DNA of 64,000 nt from Pseudomonas sp. TCU-HL1 (GTDB taxonomy: Bacteria; Pseudomonadota; Gammaproteobacteria; Pseudomonadales; Pseudomonadaceae), in contig NZ_CP015992.1 in NCBI RefSeq assembly GCF_001708505.1, forward strand, positions 4,216,001 to 4,280,000. The letters run 5' to 3'. Made by a program: the position numbers and the translations under genes. This document shows positions 1 to 8,406 of the stretch, piece by piece. Under the pieces are notes generated by a model. The model saw only the letters and a list, made by a program, of their open reading frames with translations. It was not told the DNA's origin and searched no databases. Each line of letters begins with the position of its first letter. Position 1 is the stretch's first letter.

Positions 1-510
1 GAAGTTGGTGAAGAGCACTTGCTCGACCGTCATCGCGCCGGTCTCCTGCTTGGCCAGCTCCTGCACGGTGGCGGTGGCCTGCTGACGCAGCATTTCCTTG
101 CCCACCGGGGTGGCCAGGGTCTCGAAATTCTGGCCGGAGAACAGCATGACCAGCTTGTTGCGCAGCACCGGCATATGCACCTTGAGCGCGTCCATCTGGG
201 CCTGGTCGCGCGCCATCAGCGCGACACTCACCTGCATGTAGCGCTGGCGGCCGTTCTGGTTGAAGTTGACCACAAAGGCTGGTGCCAGCTCTTGGTAGAG
301 GGCGGGCTGTTTGGTCGGTGCAGAGGCGGCGGCTTCTTCCTTGGCGGGCTCGGCGGACTTATCGCCGCGACTGAGGAAAAACCAGGTCGCCCCCACAGAC
401 AAGCCGATCGCCAGCAACAACGCGACCACGCCCAGGATGATGAGCTTCAGCTTGCTCTTGCCGCCTGCCGCAGCGCCCGCTGCCGGGGCCTTCGCTTCTT
501 TCTTCGCCAT
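1..510 (-). CDS. fliL: FliL, flagellar basal-body-associated protein (3' end cut by window edge)
   Basis: FliL is an inner-membrane protein that surrounds the stator at the flagellar motor and supports torque. The 170 codons present encode a Lys/Ala-rich cytoplasmic start (MAKKEAKAPA), one membrane segment at about residues 22-46, and a periplasmic domain ending in VEQVLFTNF. That is typical of the FliL C-terminus, so only a few residues are missing beyond position 1. It is the first gene of the expected fliLMNOPQR-flhB operon, which continues outside the window. A sigma-54 promoter lies 50 bases upstream. The identification rests on topology, the C-terminal motif and position beside fliK. 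Confidence 0.93.
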   Translation of the reverse strand, partial: MAKKEAKAPAAGAAAGGKSKLKLIILGVVALLLAIGLSVGATWFFLSRGDKSAEPAKEEAAASAPTKQPALYQELAPAFVVNFNQNGRQRYMQVSVALMARDQAQMDALKVHMPVLRNKLVMLFSGQNFETLATPVGKEMLRQQATATVQELAKQETGAMTVEQVLFTNF

Positions 511-559
511 GCCAATAATCCGTCGCCGAGCGGGGTTACCCCGCCTTTCCAGGGGAATG

Positions 560-576
560 AGCAAGTGTTATGCCAG
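560..576 (-). promoter_or_regulatory. Sigma-54 promoter of fliL operon
   Basis: Read on the minus strand the site is CTGGCATAACACTTGCT. It has the invariant GG-N10-GC of RpoN promoters (GG at -24, GC at -12) and a TTGCT -12 element. It lies 50 bases before the fliL start, as expected for a FleQ-dependent class II flagellar promoter. Confidence 0.8.
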
Positions 577-655
577 AACGCCGACCAATCGGCTGCCGAG
601 GCAATTGCTTCAGGGCTGCGGATATACCAGTGTCGGGGGCGGCTGTCACGGGGTT

Positions 656-813
656 CCCTCTCCCCCGGCCCCTCTCCCTGAAGAGGAGAGGGGTGACTCG
701 CGCCTGATGTTTACGATCTGGTCGGAGTCTCCGAGTTCTTCTGAAAGAAGATGATTGGAGCGCGTGCGGACTAGCTCCCCTCTCCCTTCAGGGAGAGGGG
801 TTGGGGGAGAGGG
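656..813. repeat. Inverted pair of CCCTCTCCC palindromic repeats between fliL and fliK
   Basis: Two copies of a C/T-rich element (656-693 and 775-813) lie in inverted orientation. Each begins CCCTCTCCCCC and holds its own hairpin (CCTCTCCCTGAAG paired with GAGAGGGG). The same element recurs near 20154, 47193 and 49545. Apart from this pair and the fliL promoter, the 312-base space 511-822 holds no credible gene. This looks like a REP/BIME-type repeat; it might also end fliK transcription, but no U-tract is present. Confidence 0.75.
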
Positions 814-822
814 AAAGCGAAG

Positions 823-2100
823 TCAGGCGTAGTAATCCACCAACCCGCGATCACCACCGACGGAGGACGGGCGGATCTCGCTGTGGCTCACGCTGATCTC
901 CTCATCACCCCCACCGCCGAAGTCGGCGCGCCCCCCGGCGGAACGGCGCTCGCCGTCACCGCCCTGCCCTTGCCAGCCACGATTGAGTGACTGGTCGGAG
1001 ACGTTCACGTCCAGCTGATTCATGCCCTGCTGGGCGAACAGGTCGCGCAAGCGGTGCATCTGCCCTTCCAGCGCATCACGCACGTGGGCATTGGGGCTGG
1101 CGAAGGTCACCTGGGTCTGGTCCTGGGTCATGTTCACCCGCACTTCGAGACGTCCCAGTTCCTGTGGATCGAGCTGAATCTCGGCGGACTTCAGGTTCTG
1201 GCTGGACAGCCACATCACGCGGTCCACCACGGCCTCGCTCCAGCCCCCCTGCTGCATGGCTACCGGCTGGCCTGGCACCAGGGCCGACGCGCGCTGGACC
1301 TGGGCAGTCTGCTGGCTGATGGCCTGGCTCAAGGCATTGAGGCGGCTGGCAAGCAGTTCGTTGCGCACCTCGCCCTTGTTCTCCCCGAGGCCATCGGCCA
1401 GCTCGACCGAGAGCTCGGTGGAAGCCAGGCTGGTTTCCAGCTTGCCCTCAGCCGCTTCCAGGGGCTGGTCGGCAAACGCCGCCAGCGCACTGGCGAAGTC
1501 CTGGTCGGCGGTGGGCGCGGTCTGCGCCGCTTGGGTGGTGTTCTGTACCTGCTGGGCTGCCGCCTGGGCAGCCTGGGCCCCCTGCTCCAGTGCCATCTTC
1601 ACCGCGGGCATGCCGCTGAGCGGGTCCAGGTCGGGGTCCAGGCTGGCCTCACTCAGGATCGCTGGCGCGGCGCTGTTCACCTGAGCAGTAGTGGGCAACC
1701 ACTCAGTGCCCGCTTCAGGCACAGCACTGTCGGCCGGCAGTTGGCCGGTCATGGCCATGAGCAGCAGCGGGTCCATCACGGGCTCTTCGGACGCTTCCCT
1801 GGCCTCGCCCTCTTCGGCCGGCAAGGGCTTGCCGCTATCGGCAACGGCCGGCTGGCTGGCGGCAGGATCAGCCGTCGGCTGGTCCTGGCTTGCCGCTTCA
1901 TCCGGCTTGTCCTTGGTCTGTTTGGCAGCCGCCTCGTTGCGCTCGGCGGCTTTGGCCTGGCGCTCTTTCGCGTACATCTGGGCGAAGCTGGAAGCCTCGC
2001 CCTTGTTGGTCTCCGCCGGTTTTTCCGGGGCTTTTGCGGCCGGTGCTTTCGGCTTCACGTCAGGCCTGGCCTGAAGAAGCAGATCGGGGGCAACGGGCAT
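823..2100 (-). CDS. fliK: FliK, flagellar hook-length control protein
   Basis: FliK is a secreted molecular ruler that measures hook length and switches the export gate FlhB from hook to filament substrates. The 425-residue protein has an Ala/Gln/Glu-rich, low-complexity N-terminal two thirds and a conserved C-terminal hook-length domain around residues 300-385, with the LDPQELGRLEVRV motif typical of the family. The length matches Pseudomonas FliK. The ATG at 2100 (MPVAPDLLLQ) is chosen because the frame extends upstream only into non-conserved sequence that overlaps hptB. It has its own sigma-54-like promoter 39 bases upstream and looks monocistronic, as in P. aeruginosa. Confidence 0.9.
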   Translation of the reverse strand: MPVAPDLLLQARPDVKPKAPAAKAPEKPAETNKGEASSFAQMYAKERQAKAAERNEAAAKQTKDKPDEAASQDQPTADPAASQPAVADSGKPLPAEEGEAREASEEPVMDPLLLMAMTGQLPADSAVPEAGTEWLPTTAQVNSAAPAILSEASLDPDLDPLSGMPAVKMALEQGAQAAQAAAQQVQNTTQAAQTAPTADQDFASALAAFADQPLEAAEGKLETSLASTELSVELADGLGENKGEVRNELLASRLNALSQAISQQTAQVQRASALVPGQPVAMQQGGWSEAVVDRVMWLSSQNLKSAEIQLDPQELGRLEVRVNMTQDQTQVTFASPNAHVRDALEGQMHRLRDLFAQQGMNQLDVNVSDQSLNRGWQGQGGDGERRSAGGRADFGGGGDEEISVSHSEIRPSSVGGDRGLVDYYA

Positions 2101-2138
2101 GGGCACTCTCCGCTCGGGTTGATTCGTGCCGGGGAGAC

Positions 2139-2155
2139 TGCAAGGTGCGGGCCAA
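2139..2155 (-). promoter_or_regulatory. Probable sigma-54 promoter of fliK
   Basis: The minus-strand sequence TTGGCCCGCACCTTGCA keeps GG-N10-GC and the TTGCA -12 box. The -24 box is TTGGCC rather than the usual TTGGCA. It ends 39 bases before fliK, in the gap after hptB. Confidence 0.6.
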
Positions 2156-2183
2156 CATACAGGCCGGAAGGAGGAACGACCGC

Positions 2184-2537
2184 TCAGAGGGAGAAGCCGC
2201 GGCGCTCGTCCTGCAACAAGTTTCGAACCACAAGGTATTCCCGCTCGATCTGCAGGATGACGGCCGGCGCATCGGCGAGCTGCTCGCGATGGGCGATATC
2301 TTCCAGCTGCTTGCACAGGCCCGCCAGTACGGGCGCGCCCATATTGCTGCAGCTGCCCTTGAAACTGTGGGCGGCCAGGCGCAAGGCCTGGCAGTCCGCC
2401 TGCGCGTACGCCTGCTGGATCTGGCGCATGCGCTCCGCAGAGTCTGCCTGGAAGGTGTCCAGCAGGACGGGAAACTCGTCTTCCATGACATCCCGCAGTG
2501 CAGACAGCACCGAATGGTCGAGATGGATATCTGACAA
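2184..2537 (-). CDS. hptB: HptB, histidine phosphotransfer protein
   Basis: This 117-residue protein is a stand-alone Hpt domain. The phospho-accepting histidine is His57 in AAHSFKGSCSNMG, the usual H-x-x-K-G-S Hpt signature. In P. aeruginosa HptB receives phosphate from several hybrid kinases and passes it to HsbR, linking them to Gac/Rsm output, biofilm and flagellar gene control. It directly follows hsbR and hsbA here, in the order hsbA-hsbR-hptB, which is the known gene trio. The identification comes from length, motif and neighbours. Confidence 0.92.
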   Translation of the reverse strand: MSDIHLDHSVLSALRDVMEDEFPVLLDTFQADSAERMRQIQQAYAQADCQALRLAAHSFKGSCSNMGAPVLAGLCKQLEDIAHREQLADAPAVILQIEREYLVVRNLLQDERRGFSL

Positions 2538-2569
2538 ACCCGTTGCTCCCCGTGGTGAAGGTTCGAAAA

Positions 2570-4264
2570 TTATGCCTGAACCGGCCAGCGGAACTCGACC
2601 TGTATGCCGTTGCCATCCTCGGCAGGCTCACAACGCGCCGCGAGCTGGCTGACCAGCGTCAGGCCACGACCGCACAGGCTGCCCGTTTCCGGCGCCGACG
2701 CGAGCGCCGCCCCTAGATCGAAGCCCTTGCCACTGTCCTCCACTTGGACCAGCAACCGCCCTCCCCGGCCTTCGGGGACCAGTTGCAGGTTGAACCGCAC
2801 GTACCCTTCTTCCAGCCCGCCCAGACGCTCGGTCCGTTCCCGGTAGTAGCGGGCGAAACCTTCGGCATTGCGCTTGAGGGACGAATCCAGCCCCAGCACC
2901 CCGTGCTCCAGTGCATTGGAGTAGAGCTCGGCAAGCACGGTATAGAGGGCGCCGCCCTGGTCGCGCAGCCCCTGGACCTCCAGCAGCAACTGCAGGAGGA
3001 ACGGCAAGGGATTGAAGCGTTTGAGGGTCTGGGCACGGAATTCGAAGGACGCCGACCAGTCCAGCGCACTGGACTGGCCGCTGTCGGTGAACGCCAGCTT
3101 GGCGCGCTCGTTGGAGTCATCGAGCATGCGCACTTCGATCATGCTCACGTCATCCTGGGCATGACCACGGAAGGCGCTCAACGCCAGCTGGATTTCATCG
3201 AACAGCCGATTGCCGTCACTGTTGGCGTCGAACACCGCACGCAGGCGCTGGTCGCCGAACACTTCGTCGCTGTCATTGCGGGTCTCCAGCACGCCGTCGG
3301 AGACCAGGAAGATGCGGTCCCCGGTCTCAATGGGGTAGGCCTCGAAATGCGCATTGAAGCTGCCCTGGTCAAGCACACCCAGCGGCAGGTGACGCGACAC
3401 CAGGGGCACCCGTTCGCCGCCGTAGGCGCGACGCAGGTAACCCTCGGGAAGGCCGCCGTTCCACACTTCGACCATCCGCCGCTGGAAGCTCAGGTTGAGG
3501 AAGGTGGCACAGCAGAACACGCCCACCGGCAGGATGCGTTTCAGCTTGGCGTTCATCTCCCGCAGGATGTCGGCCATCGCATAACCCTTGGCGGTCATGC
3601 CGTAGAACACTTCAGCCAGGGGCATGGCGCCTATCGCCGCCGGCAACCCGTGACCGGTGAAATCGCCCAGCAGCACGTGCATGCCGCCCGACGGCTTGTA
3701 GGCCGCCAGCAGCAGATCGCCGTTGAACAGCGCGTAGGGCGATTGCAGATAGCGGATGTTCGGTGCGCTGAGGCAACCGGAGTGAGCCACCTTGTCGAAC
3801 ACCGCCTTGGCCACCCGCTGCTCGGTGACCAGGTGCTCGTTGTGCCGGGCGATCAGGTCGCGCTGCTGCAGCACGGTGTCCTGCAGCCGGCGCAGGCGGT
3901 CCAGGGCCTTGATCTTGGCCTCGAGAATGACCCGGTTGTAGGGCTTGGCGAGGAAGTCGTCGCCACCCGCCTCCAGGCAGCGCACCAGCGCTTCGTTCTC
4001 GGTGAGCGAGGTGAGGAAGATGATCGGCACCAGGGCCTCACCCGCCAGCTGCTTGATGCGGCGGGCCGCCTCGAAGCCATCCATCTCCGGCATCAAGGCG
4101 TCCATCAGAACCAGTTGCGGTTGTTCCTGCTGGAACAGCGCCACGGCCTCACGGCCGTTGGCAGCAGTCAGGGCGCGGTGGCCCTGGCGATTGACGATGG
4201 TCGACAACAGCAGCCTGTCCGCCGCGTTGTCCTCGGCAATCAGGATCGTGAGCGGCGACGGCAT
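2570..4264 (-). CDS. hsbR: HsbR, response regulator with PP2C phosphatase and anti-sigma kinase domains
   Basis: The 564-residue protein has three parts. Residues 1-120 are a receiver domain with phospho-acceptor Asp55 (LVLMDALMPEMDG). Residues about 170-385 are a SpoIIE-type PP2C phosphatase (GDFTGHGLPAAIGAMP; later HAQDDVSMIEV). Residues about 410-560 are a GHKL kinase-like domain (YSNALEHGVLG; DSGKGFDLG). In P. aeruginosa HsbR takes phosphate from HptB and controls phosphorylation of the anti-sigma antagonist HsbA. It sits 12 bases from hsbA and 33 from hptB, forming one operon. Confidence 0.93.
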   Translation of the reverse strand: MPSPLTILIAEDNAADRLLLSTIVNRQGHRALTAANGREAVALFQQEQPQLVLMDALMPEMDGFEAARRIKQLAGEALVPIIFLTSLTENEALVRCLEAGGDDFLAKPYNRVILEAKIKALDRLRRLQDTVLQQRDLIARHNEHLVTEQRVAKAVFDKVAHSGCLSAPNIRYLQSPYALFNGDLLLAAYKPSGGMHVLLGDFTGHGLPAAIGAMPLAEVFYGMTAKGYAMADILREMNAKLKRILPVGVFCCATFLNLSFQRRMVEVWNGGLPEGYLRRAYGGERVPLVSRHLPLGVLDQGSFNAHFEAYPIETGDRIFLVSDGVLETRNDSDEVFGDQRLRAVFDANSDGNRLFDEIQLALSAFRGHAQDDVSMIEVRMLDDSNERAKLAFTDSGQSSALDWSASFEFRAQTLKRFNPLPFLLQLLLEVQGLRDQGGALYTVLAELYSNALEHGVLGLDSSLKRNAEGFARYYRERTERLGGLEEGYVRFNLQLVPEGRGGRLLVQVEDSGKGFDLGAALASAPETGSLCGRGLTLVSQLAARCEPAEDGNGIQVEFRWPVQA

Positions 4265-4275
4265 GGCGCAGGGCC

Positions 4276-4581
4276 TCAGGCGATCTGGAACAGTTGTTCG
4301 AAATTGGAGATGGCGAGGATCTTGCGAACGTCGGGGTTGCAGTTGGCCAGACGGATCTGCGCACGCTCGCCACCGGCGTGGTCACGCAGCAGGAGCAGCA
4401 TGCCAAGGGCGGAACTGTCGAGATAGGTGGTGCCCTTCAGGTCCACGACGTAGCGCTTGGGCGTGGCGTTGACGCGCTCATAGGCGTCGCGGAACTCCTG
4501 GTGGGCGCCGAAATCGAATCGTCCCTGGATGTAGATGGTCAGCTCCTGCCCATCGTCGGAGGGCATCGAAGTGATGGCCAT
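4276..4581 (-). CDS. hsbA: HsbA, STAS-domain anti-sigma factor antagonist
   Basis: HsbA is the switch protein of the HptB pathway. Unphosphorylated, it sequesters the anti-sigma factor FlgM; phosphorylated, it is reported to bind a diguanylate cyclase. The 101-residue product is a single STAS domain with the phosphorylatable serine region LKGTTYLDSSALGMLLLLRDHA. The start at 4581 (MAITSMPSDDG) is preferred over an ATG 18 bases upstream because AAGGAG lies six bases before it. It is the first gene of hsbA-hsbR-hptB. Its partner gene flgM lies about 58 kb away in the same window. Confidence 0.92.
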   Translation of the reverse strand: MAITSMPSDDGQELTIYIQGRFDFGAHQEFRDAYERVNATPKRYVVDLKGTTYLDSSALGMLLLLRDHAGGERAQIRLANCNPDVRKILAISNFEQLFQIA

Positions 4582-4720
4582 GCAAAGCTCCTTGTTCAAG
4601 TTCGGAATGCGCGTGGAGAAGATTTAGCACCCCCCTTGAGGCAGGGCAACTGGAAAGCGGCGCCACAGCAGAATTTATGGTTCTGAGATGACGCGCTGAA
4701 GAATGCATTCGCTCGCAAGC

Positions 4721-4741
4721 GTAGGGTGCGCTGCGCGCACC
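4721..4741. repeat. REP-like palindrome, GTAGGGTGCGC family
   Basis: The 21-base element starts GTAGGGTGCGC, ends GCGCACC, and folds on itself. Near-identical copies lie at 29741-29761 (inverted), 32922-32942, 32965-32985 (inverted), and at the site split by the insertion sequence at 28395. Here it is a single copy between hsbA and fliJ, a 202-base gap in which I see no gene. Confidence 0.75.
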
Positions 4742-4783
4742 GGGATTCTTGCGCTGTTCGAGTGGTGCGAACGCGCGGCGCCC

Positions 4784-5233
4784 CTACTCCTCACCTCTGG
4801 CGGGCAGGCGCTGGACCAGTTCGTCCAGCAGCTTCTGCTCGCGCTTGTCTTCCGCCGCGCGGGCCTCGTCGAGATAGCGCTGCACCAGCTTGCGCAGCCC
4901 TTCCAGGCGCGCGTGGTGTTTCTGCCAGGCTGCGCGGGCCTTGTCGAGGTTGTCGCGGTGCCATTTGACGCTCTGCATCTGCTGGCCAATGGCGGATTCC
5001 AGTTGGGACAGGAAGCGCTGGTAGTTCATCAGCCACTGGCCGGAGACTCCACGTCGACCTTCCTCGATCCACTGCTGCTGGTAGTCGGAGCGGTAGCGCT
5101 CCAGCTCGCCGAGCTTCATTTCAGCCTGGGTCAGTTGGCCTTGGCAACGCCCGAGCATGCGCGCCGCCTCGCGTTCGGTGCGCTCGGCCATTTCAACGAC
5201 GGGTGCCAGGCGCGCTGCGCGACTACGGGACAT
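4784..5233 (-). CDS. fliJ: FliJ, flagellar export chaperone escort / ATPase stalk
   Basis: FliJ is the small coiled-coil protein that inserts into the FliI hexamer and links the ATPase to the FlhA export gate. The 149-residue product is almost wholly charged and helical, with many Arg, Glu and Gln residues (for example QSVKWHRDNLDKARAAWQKHH) and no membrane segment. Length and position immediately after fliI (6-base gap) match FliJ. It is the last gene of fliEFGHIJ, and hsbA begins beyond a gap that carries a REP-like repeat. Confidence 0.92.
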   Translation of the reverse strand: MSRSRAARLAPVVEMAERTEREAARMLGRCQGQLTQAEMKLGELERYRSDYQQQWIEEGRRGVSGQWLMNYQRFLSQLESAIGQQMQSVKWHRDNLDKARAAWQKHHARLEGLRKLVQRYLDEARAAEDKREQKLLDELVQRLPARGEE

Positions 5234-5239
5234 GCGCTA

Positions 5240-6592
5240 TCAGCCCTGGACGCCGAGGGAGGCCGCCAGGCGCTGGGCGCTCTGGGTCAGGCGCTCGCTT
5301 TCGTCCAGGCCCTGCCGCAGGAAGGCGCTCATGGCCGGCTGGCGGGCGATGGCAAGATCGGTGTCCGGATCGCCGCCGGCAACGTAGGCACCGACGCTGA
5401 TCAGGTCGCGGCTCTGCTGGTAACGCGACCAGAGCTGCTTGAAGCGCTGGGCGAGCTTCATGTGGTCAGGGCTGACCACCTGAGGCATGACCCGGCTGAT
5501 GGAGGCTTCAATGTCGATGGCCGGGTAGTGCCCCTCCTCGGCCAGGCGACGAGACAGCACGAAGTGGCCGTCGAGCACGCCCCGCGCGGCGTCCGCGATC
5601 GGGTCCTGTTGGTCATCGCCTTCGGAAAGCACGGTGTAGAAGGCGGTGATCGAACCACCGCCCTGCTCCGCATTACCGGCACGCTCTACCAGCTTCGGCA
5701 GCTTGGCGAACACCGACGGTGGATAACCCTTGGTCGCTGGCGGCTCGCCGATGGCCAGAGCGATTTCGCGCTGGGCCTGGGCGAAACGGGTCAGGGAATC
5801 CATCAGCAACAGGACGTTCTTGCCCTTGTCGCGGAAGTATTCGGCGATACGGGTGCAGTACATCGCGGCACGCAGGCGCATCAGCGGCGCATCGTCCGCC
5901 GGGGAGGCGACGACCACCGAGCGCTTGAGACCTTCCTCGCCAAGGATGTGCTCGATGAATTCCTTCACCTCGCGGCCCCGTTCACCGATCAGGCCGACCA
6001 CGATGATTTCCGCTTCGGTGAAGCGGGTCATCATGCCCAGCAACACGCTCTTGCCCACGCCGGTACCGGCGAACAGGCCAAGGCGCTGGCCGCGTCCCAC
6101 CGTGAGCAGTGAATTGATCGAGCGGATGCCCACGTCCAGGGGCTCGCTGATGGGGTGACGTTTCAGCGGGTTGATGGTGGGACCATCCATCGGCACCCAA
6201 TCCTCCGCCCTCATTCCGCCCTTGCCATCCAGGGCACGGCCGGCGCCATCCAGCACACGGCCGAGCATGGACATGCCCATGGGCAGGCGGCCGGTATCCG
6301 GCAACGGCACCACGCGGGCGCCCGGCGCAATGCCGGACAGGCTGCCCACCGGCATCAGGTAGATCTTGCTGCCGGAAAAGCCCATCACTTCGGCTTCCAC
6401 TTGCACCGGGTGATAGCTGTCGTCGTTGATCACCAGGCAGCGGCTGCCCACCGGCGCACGCAGACCTTCGGCTTCCAGCGTGAGGCCCACCATGCGCAGC
6501 AGGCGGCCCTCCACCAGGGGTTGCGAGGGTAGATCGATGACGTCGTTGTAGCCCGCCAGGCGCTTGGCGAAGCTGGCCCGTTCAATACGCAT
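5240..6592 (-). CDS. fliI: FliI, flagellum-specific export ATPase
   Basis: FliI is the F1-beta-like ATPase of the flagellar type III export apparatus. The 450-residue protein has the Walker A motif AGTGVGKS at residues 175-182, a Walker B-type strand NVLLLMDSLTRFAQA near 260, and the catalytic glutamate region GLIGERGREV. Length is normal for the family. It overlaps the 3' end of fliH by 11 bases, so translation is probably coupled, and its regulator FliH is made just before it. Recognition is by motif and full-length similarity. Confidence 0.97.
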   Translation of the reverse strand: MRIERASFAKRLAGYNDVIDLPSQPLVEGRLLRMVGLTLEAEGLRAPVGSRCLVINDDSYHPVQVEAEVMGFSGSKIYLMPVGSLSGIAPGARVVPLPDTGRLPMGMSMLGRVLDGAGRALDGKGGMRAEDWVPMDGPTINPLKRHPISEPLDVGIRSINSLLTVGRGQRLGLFAGTGVGKSVLLGMMTRFTEAEIIVVGLIGERGREVKEFIEHILGEEGLKRSVVVASPADDAPLMRLRAAMYCTRIAEYFRDKGKNVLLLMDSLTRFAQAQREIALAIGEPPATKGYPPSVFAKLPKLVERAGNAEQGGGSITAFYTVLSEGDDQQDPIADAARGVLDGHFVLSRRLAEEGHYPAIDIEASISRVMPQVVSPDHMKLAQRFKQLWSRYQQSRDLISVGAYVAGGDPDTDLAIARQPAMSAFLRQGLDESERLTQSAQRLAASLGVQG

Positions 6593-7379
6593 GGTCGAGG
6601 CTGTCCTGGGCTTCCAGGTCCACGACCAGGTCGGCCGACGGTGGATGGACCTTCTGTTCGCGCTGCTGCTCGAAGAGCTGCTTCATGGCCTGGCTCAGGC
6701 GCGTCTCGATGCTGGCGTCGATGCGCGAATGCTCCGTCTCGACCCGGCAACCACCAGGTTCCAGGGATTCGTCTTCGAGAATGCGCCAGCTTTCTTCGTG
6801 GCGCTCACGCAGCAACTTCACCTGCTCGAAGTCCTGCGGGTTGATATGGATGCGCACGTTGCCTGCCCCCATGGGCAGCAGTTTCAGCGCCTCGCGCAGG
6901 ACATGGCGGATCTGGCTGGAGTCCAGGCGCAGCTCACGCTGGATCACCTGACGGGTGATCAGGCTGGTGAGGTGCACCAGGGATTCCTCGATCTGCCGGT
7001 CCTGCTCGGCAATGGGCTCCAGCAGTTGGCCCATCAGGGTGTCGAGCTGGGCCAGGCGGGCGTTGATAGCCGCGTCGGCTTCCTGCCTGGCCTTGAGCTG
7101 GCCGGCATGGAAGCCGTCGCGCTCGCCGGTGGCAAAGCCTTCGTTGTAGGCGTCCTGGCGGATGGCCTCGAGTTCGTCCAGCGTCAGCGGCTTGACGTCC
7201 TCGACCGGGACCTCCTCGATCTGCGGCTCAGGCTCGGGGGCGGATGCCGTCTCGACCGGCGCCTCTTCCTGCTCGACGGGCGCGGGAGCGTCCGGGTCGA
7301 AGCTGGGCAGCGACCAGCGATCGAAGGCGTTGACGTCCTTGGCGCGGATCAGCTCGCTTGCCTGTTCCTTGTTGCCCAT
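6582..7379 (-). CDS. fliH: FliH, negative regulator of the export ATPase
   Basis: FliH forms the stator-like stalk that holds FliI at the C-ring and restrains its ATPase activity. The 265-residue protein has a variable acidic N-terminus containing the conserved start MGNKEQASELIRAKDV. A long coiled coil follows at about residues 85-150, and then a C-terminal FliI-binding domain (LKLLPMGAGNVRIHINPQD). The start is supported by GAGGCG a few bases upstream. It sits between fliG (10-base gap) and fliI (11-base overlap). Confidence 0.93.
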   Translation of the reverse strand: MGNKEQASELIRAKDVNAFDRWSLPSFDPDAPAPVEQEEAPVETASAPEPEPQIEEVPVEDVKPLTLDELEAIRQDAYNEGFATGERDGFHAGQLKARQEADAAINARLAQLDTLMGQLLEPIAEQDRQIEESLVHLTSLITRQVIQRELRLDSSQIRHVLREALKLLPMGAGNVRIHINPQDFEQVKLLRERHEESWRILEDESLEPGGCRVETEHSRIDASIETRLSQAMKQLFEQQREQKVHPPSADLVVDLEAQDSLDHAY

Positions 7380-7389
7380 GGGTTGCGCC

Positions 7390-8406
7390 TCAGATCATTT
7401 CTTCGCCGCCCTTGCCACCGAGGGCGATTTCCCCGGCTTCGGCCATGCGGCGGGCGATGGTGAGGATTTCCTTCTGCGCCGACTCCACGTCGCTGACGCG
7501 GACCGGCCCCTTGGCTTCCAGGTCGTCGCGCAGCAGTTCGGCGGCACGTTTGGACATGTTCTTGAAGACCTTTTCCTTGATGGCGTCGTCCGAGCCCTTG
7601 AGGGCCAGCACCAGCACGTCGGAGGAGACCTCGCGCAGCAGCGCCTGGATACCGCGGTCGTCGACATCGGCGAGGTTGTCGAAGACGAACATCAGGTCTT
7701 CGATCTGGGTCGAGAGGTCGTCATCCACTTCACGGATAGAGTCCATCAGCTGGCCTTCGACCGAGCTGTCGAGGAAGTTCATGATGTCGGCCGCGCGCTT
7801 CACGCCGCCCATCGTGGTGCGGGTGGTACTGGCGTTGCCGGCGAACTGCTTCTCAAGGATCAGGTTGAGTTCCTTGAGCGCGGACGGCTGCACGGTGTTG
7901 AGCGACGAGACGCGCAGGACGATATCCAGGCGCACCTTATGGTCGAAATGGCTGAGCACTTCGGCCGCCTGGTCCGGGTCGAGGTAGGCGACCACTATCG
8001 CCTGGATCTGCGGGTGCTCGTAGCGGATCACATCGGCCACGGCGCGCGGTTCCATCCACTTCAGGCTGTCCAGGCCACTGGTGCTGCCGCCCAGGAGAAT
8101 GCGGTCGATCAGGTTGTTGGCCTTGTCCTCGCCCAGGGCCTGGGTGAGCATCTTGCGAATGTAGCCATCGGCGCCGACGCCCAGGCTGGTCTGGTCGCCG
8201 ACTATCTCGACGAACTCGCTCATCACCTGCTCCACCTGCTCGCGGTGGATGTTGCGCATCTGCGCCATGGCGACGCCGACCCGTTGCACTTCCTTCGGCC
8301 CCATGTGGCGAAGCACCTGGGCCGCGTCAGTCTCACCCAGCGACAGCAACAGAATGGCGGCCTTGTCGACCTTGTTCAGCTTGGCTTGGACGCGATTCTC
8401 ACTCAT
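7390..8406 (-). CDS. fliG: FliG, flagellar motor switch protein
   Basis: FliG is the rotor component that contacts the stator and attaches the C-ring to the FliF ring. The 338-residue length is standard. The N-terminal FliF-binding domain starts MSENRVQAKLNKVDKAAILLLS. The middle domain has the EHPQ motif (RYEHPQIQAIVVAYL). The C-terminal torque helix carries the charged residues DDLSTQIEDLMFVFDNLADVDD. It overlaps fliF by 8 bases, which suggests coupled synthesis of the two touching ring proteins. Confidence 0.97.
   Translation of the reverse strand: MSENRVQAKLNKVDKAAILLLSLGETDAAQVLRHMGPKEVQRVGVAMAQMRNIHREQVEQVMSEFVEIVGDQTSLGVGADGYIRKMLTQALGEDKANNLIDRILLGGSTSGLDSLKWMEPRAVADVIRYEHPQIQAIVVAYLDPDQAAEVLSHFDHKVRLDIVLRVSSLNTVQPSALKELNLILEKQFAGNASTTRTTMGGVKRAADIMNFLDSSVEGQLMDSIREVDDDLSTQIEDLMFVFDNLADVDDRGIQALLREVSSDVLVLALKGSDDAIKEKVFKNMSKRAAELLRDDLEAKGPVRVSDVESAQKEILTIARRMAEAGEIALGGKGGEEMI

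Noticed and set aside
1054..2652. Long plus-strand open frame (532 codons) opposite fliK
   Set aside because: It mirrors the codon pattern of the minus-strand fliK and hptB genes, has no recognisable domain, and crosses a gene boundary; a high-GC shadow frame.
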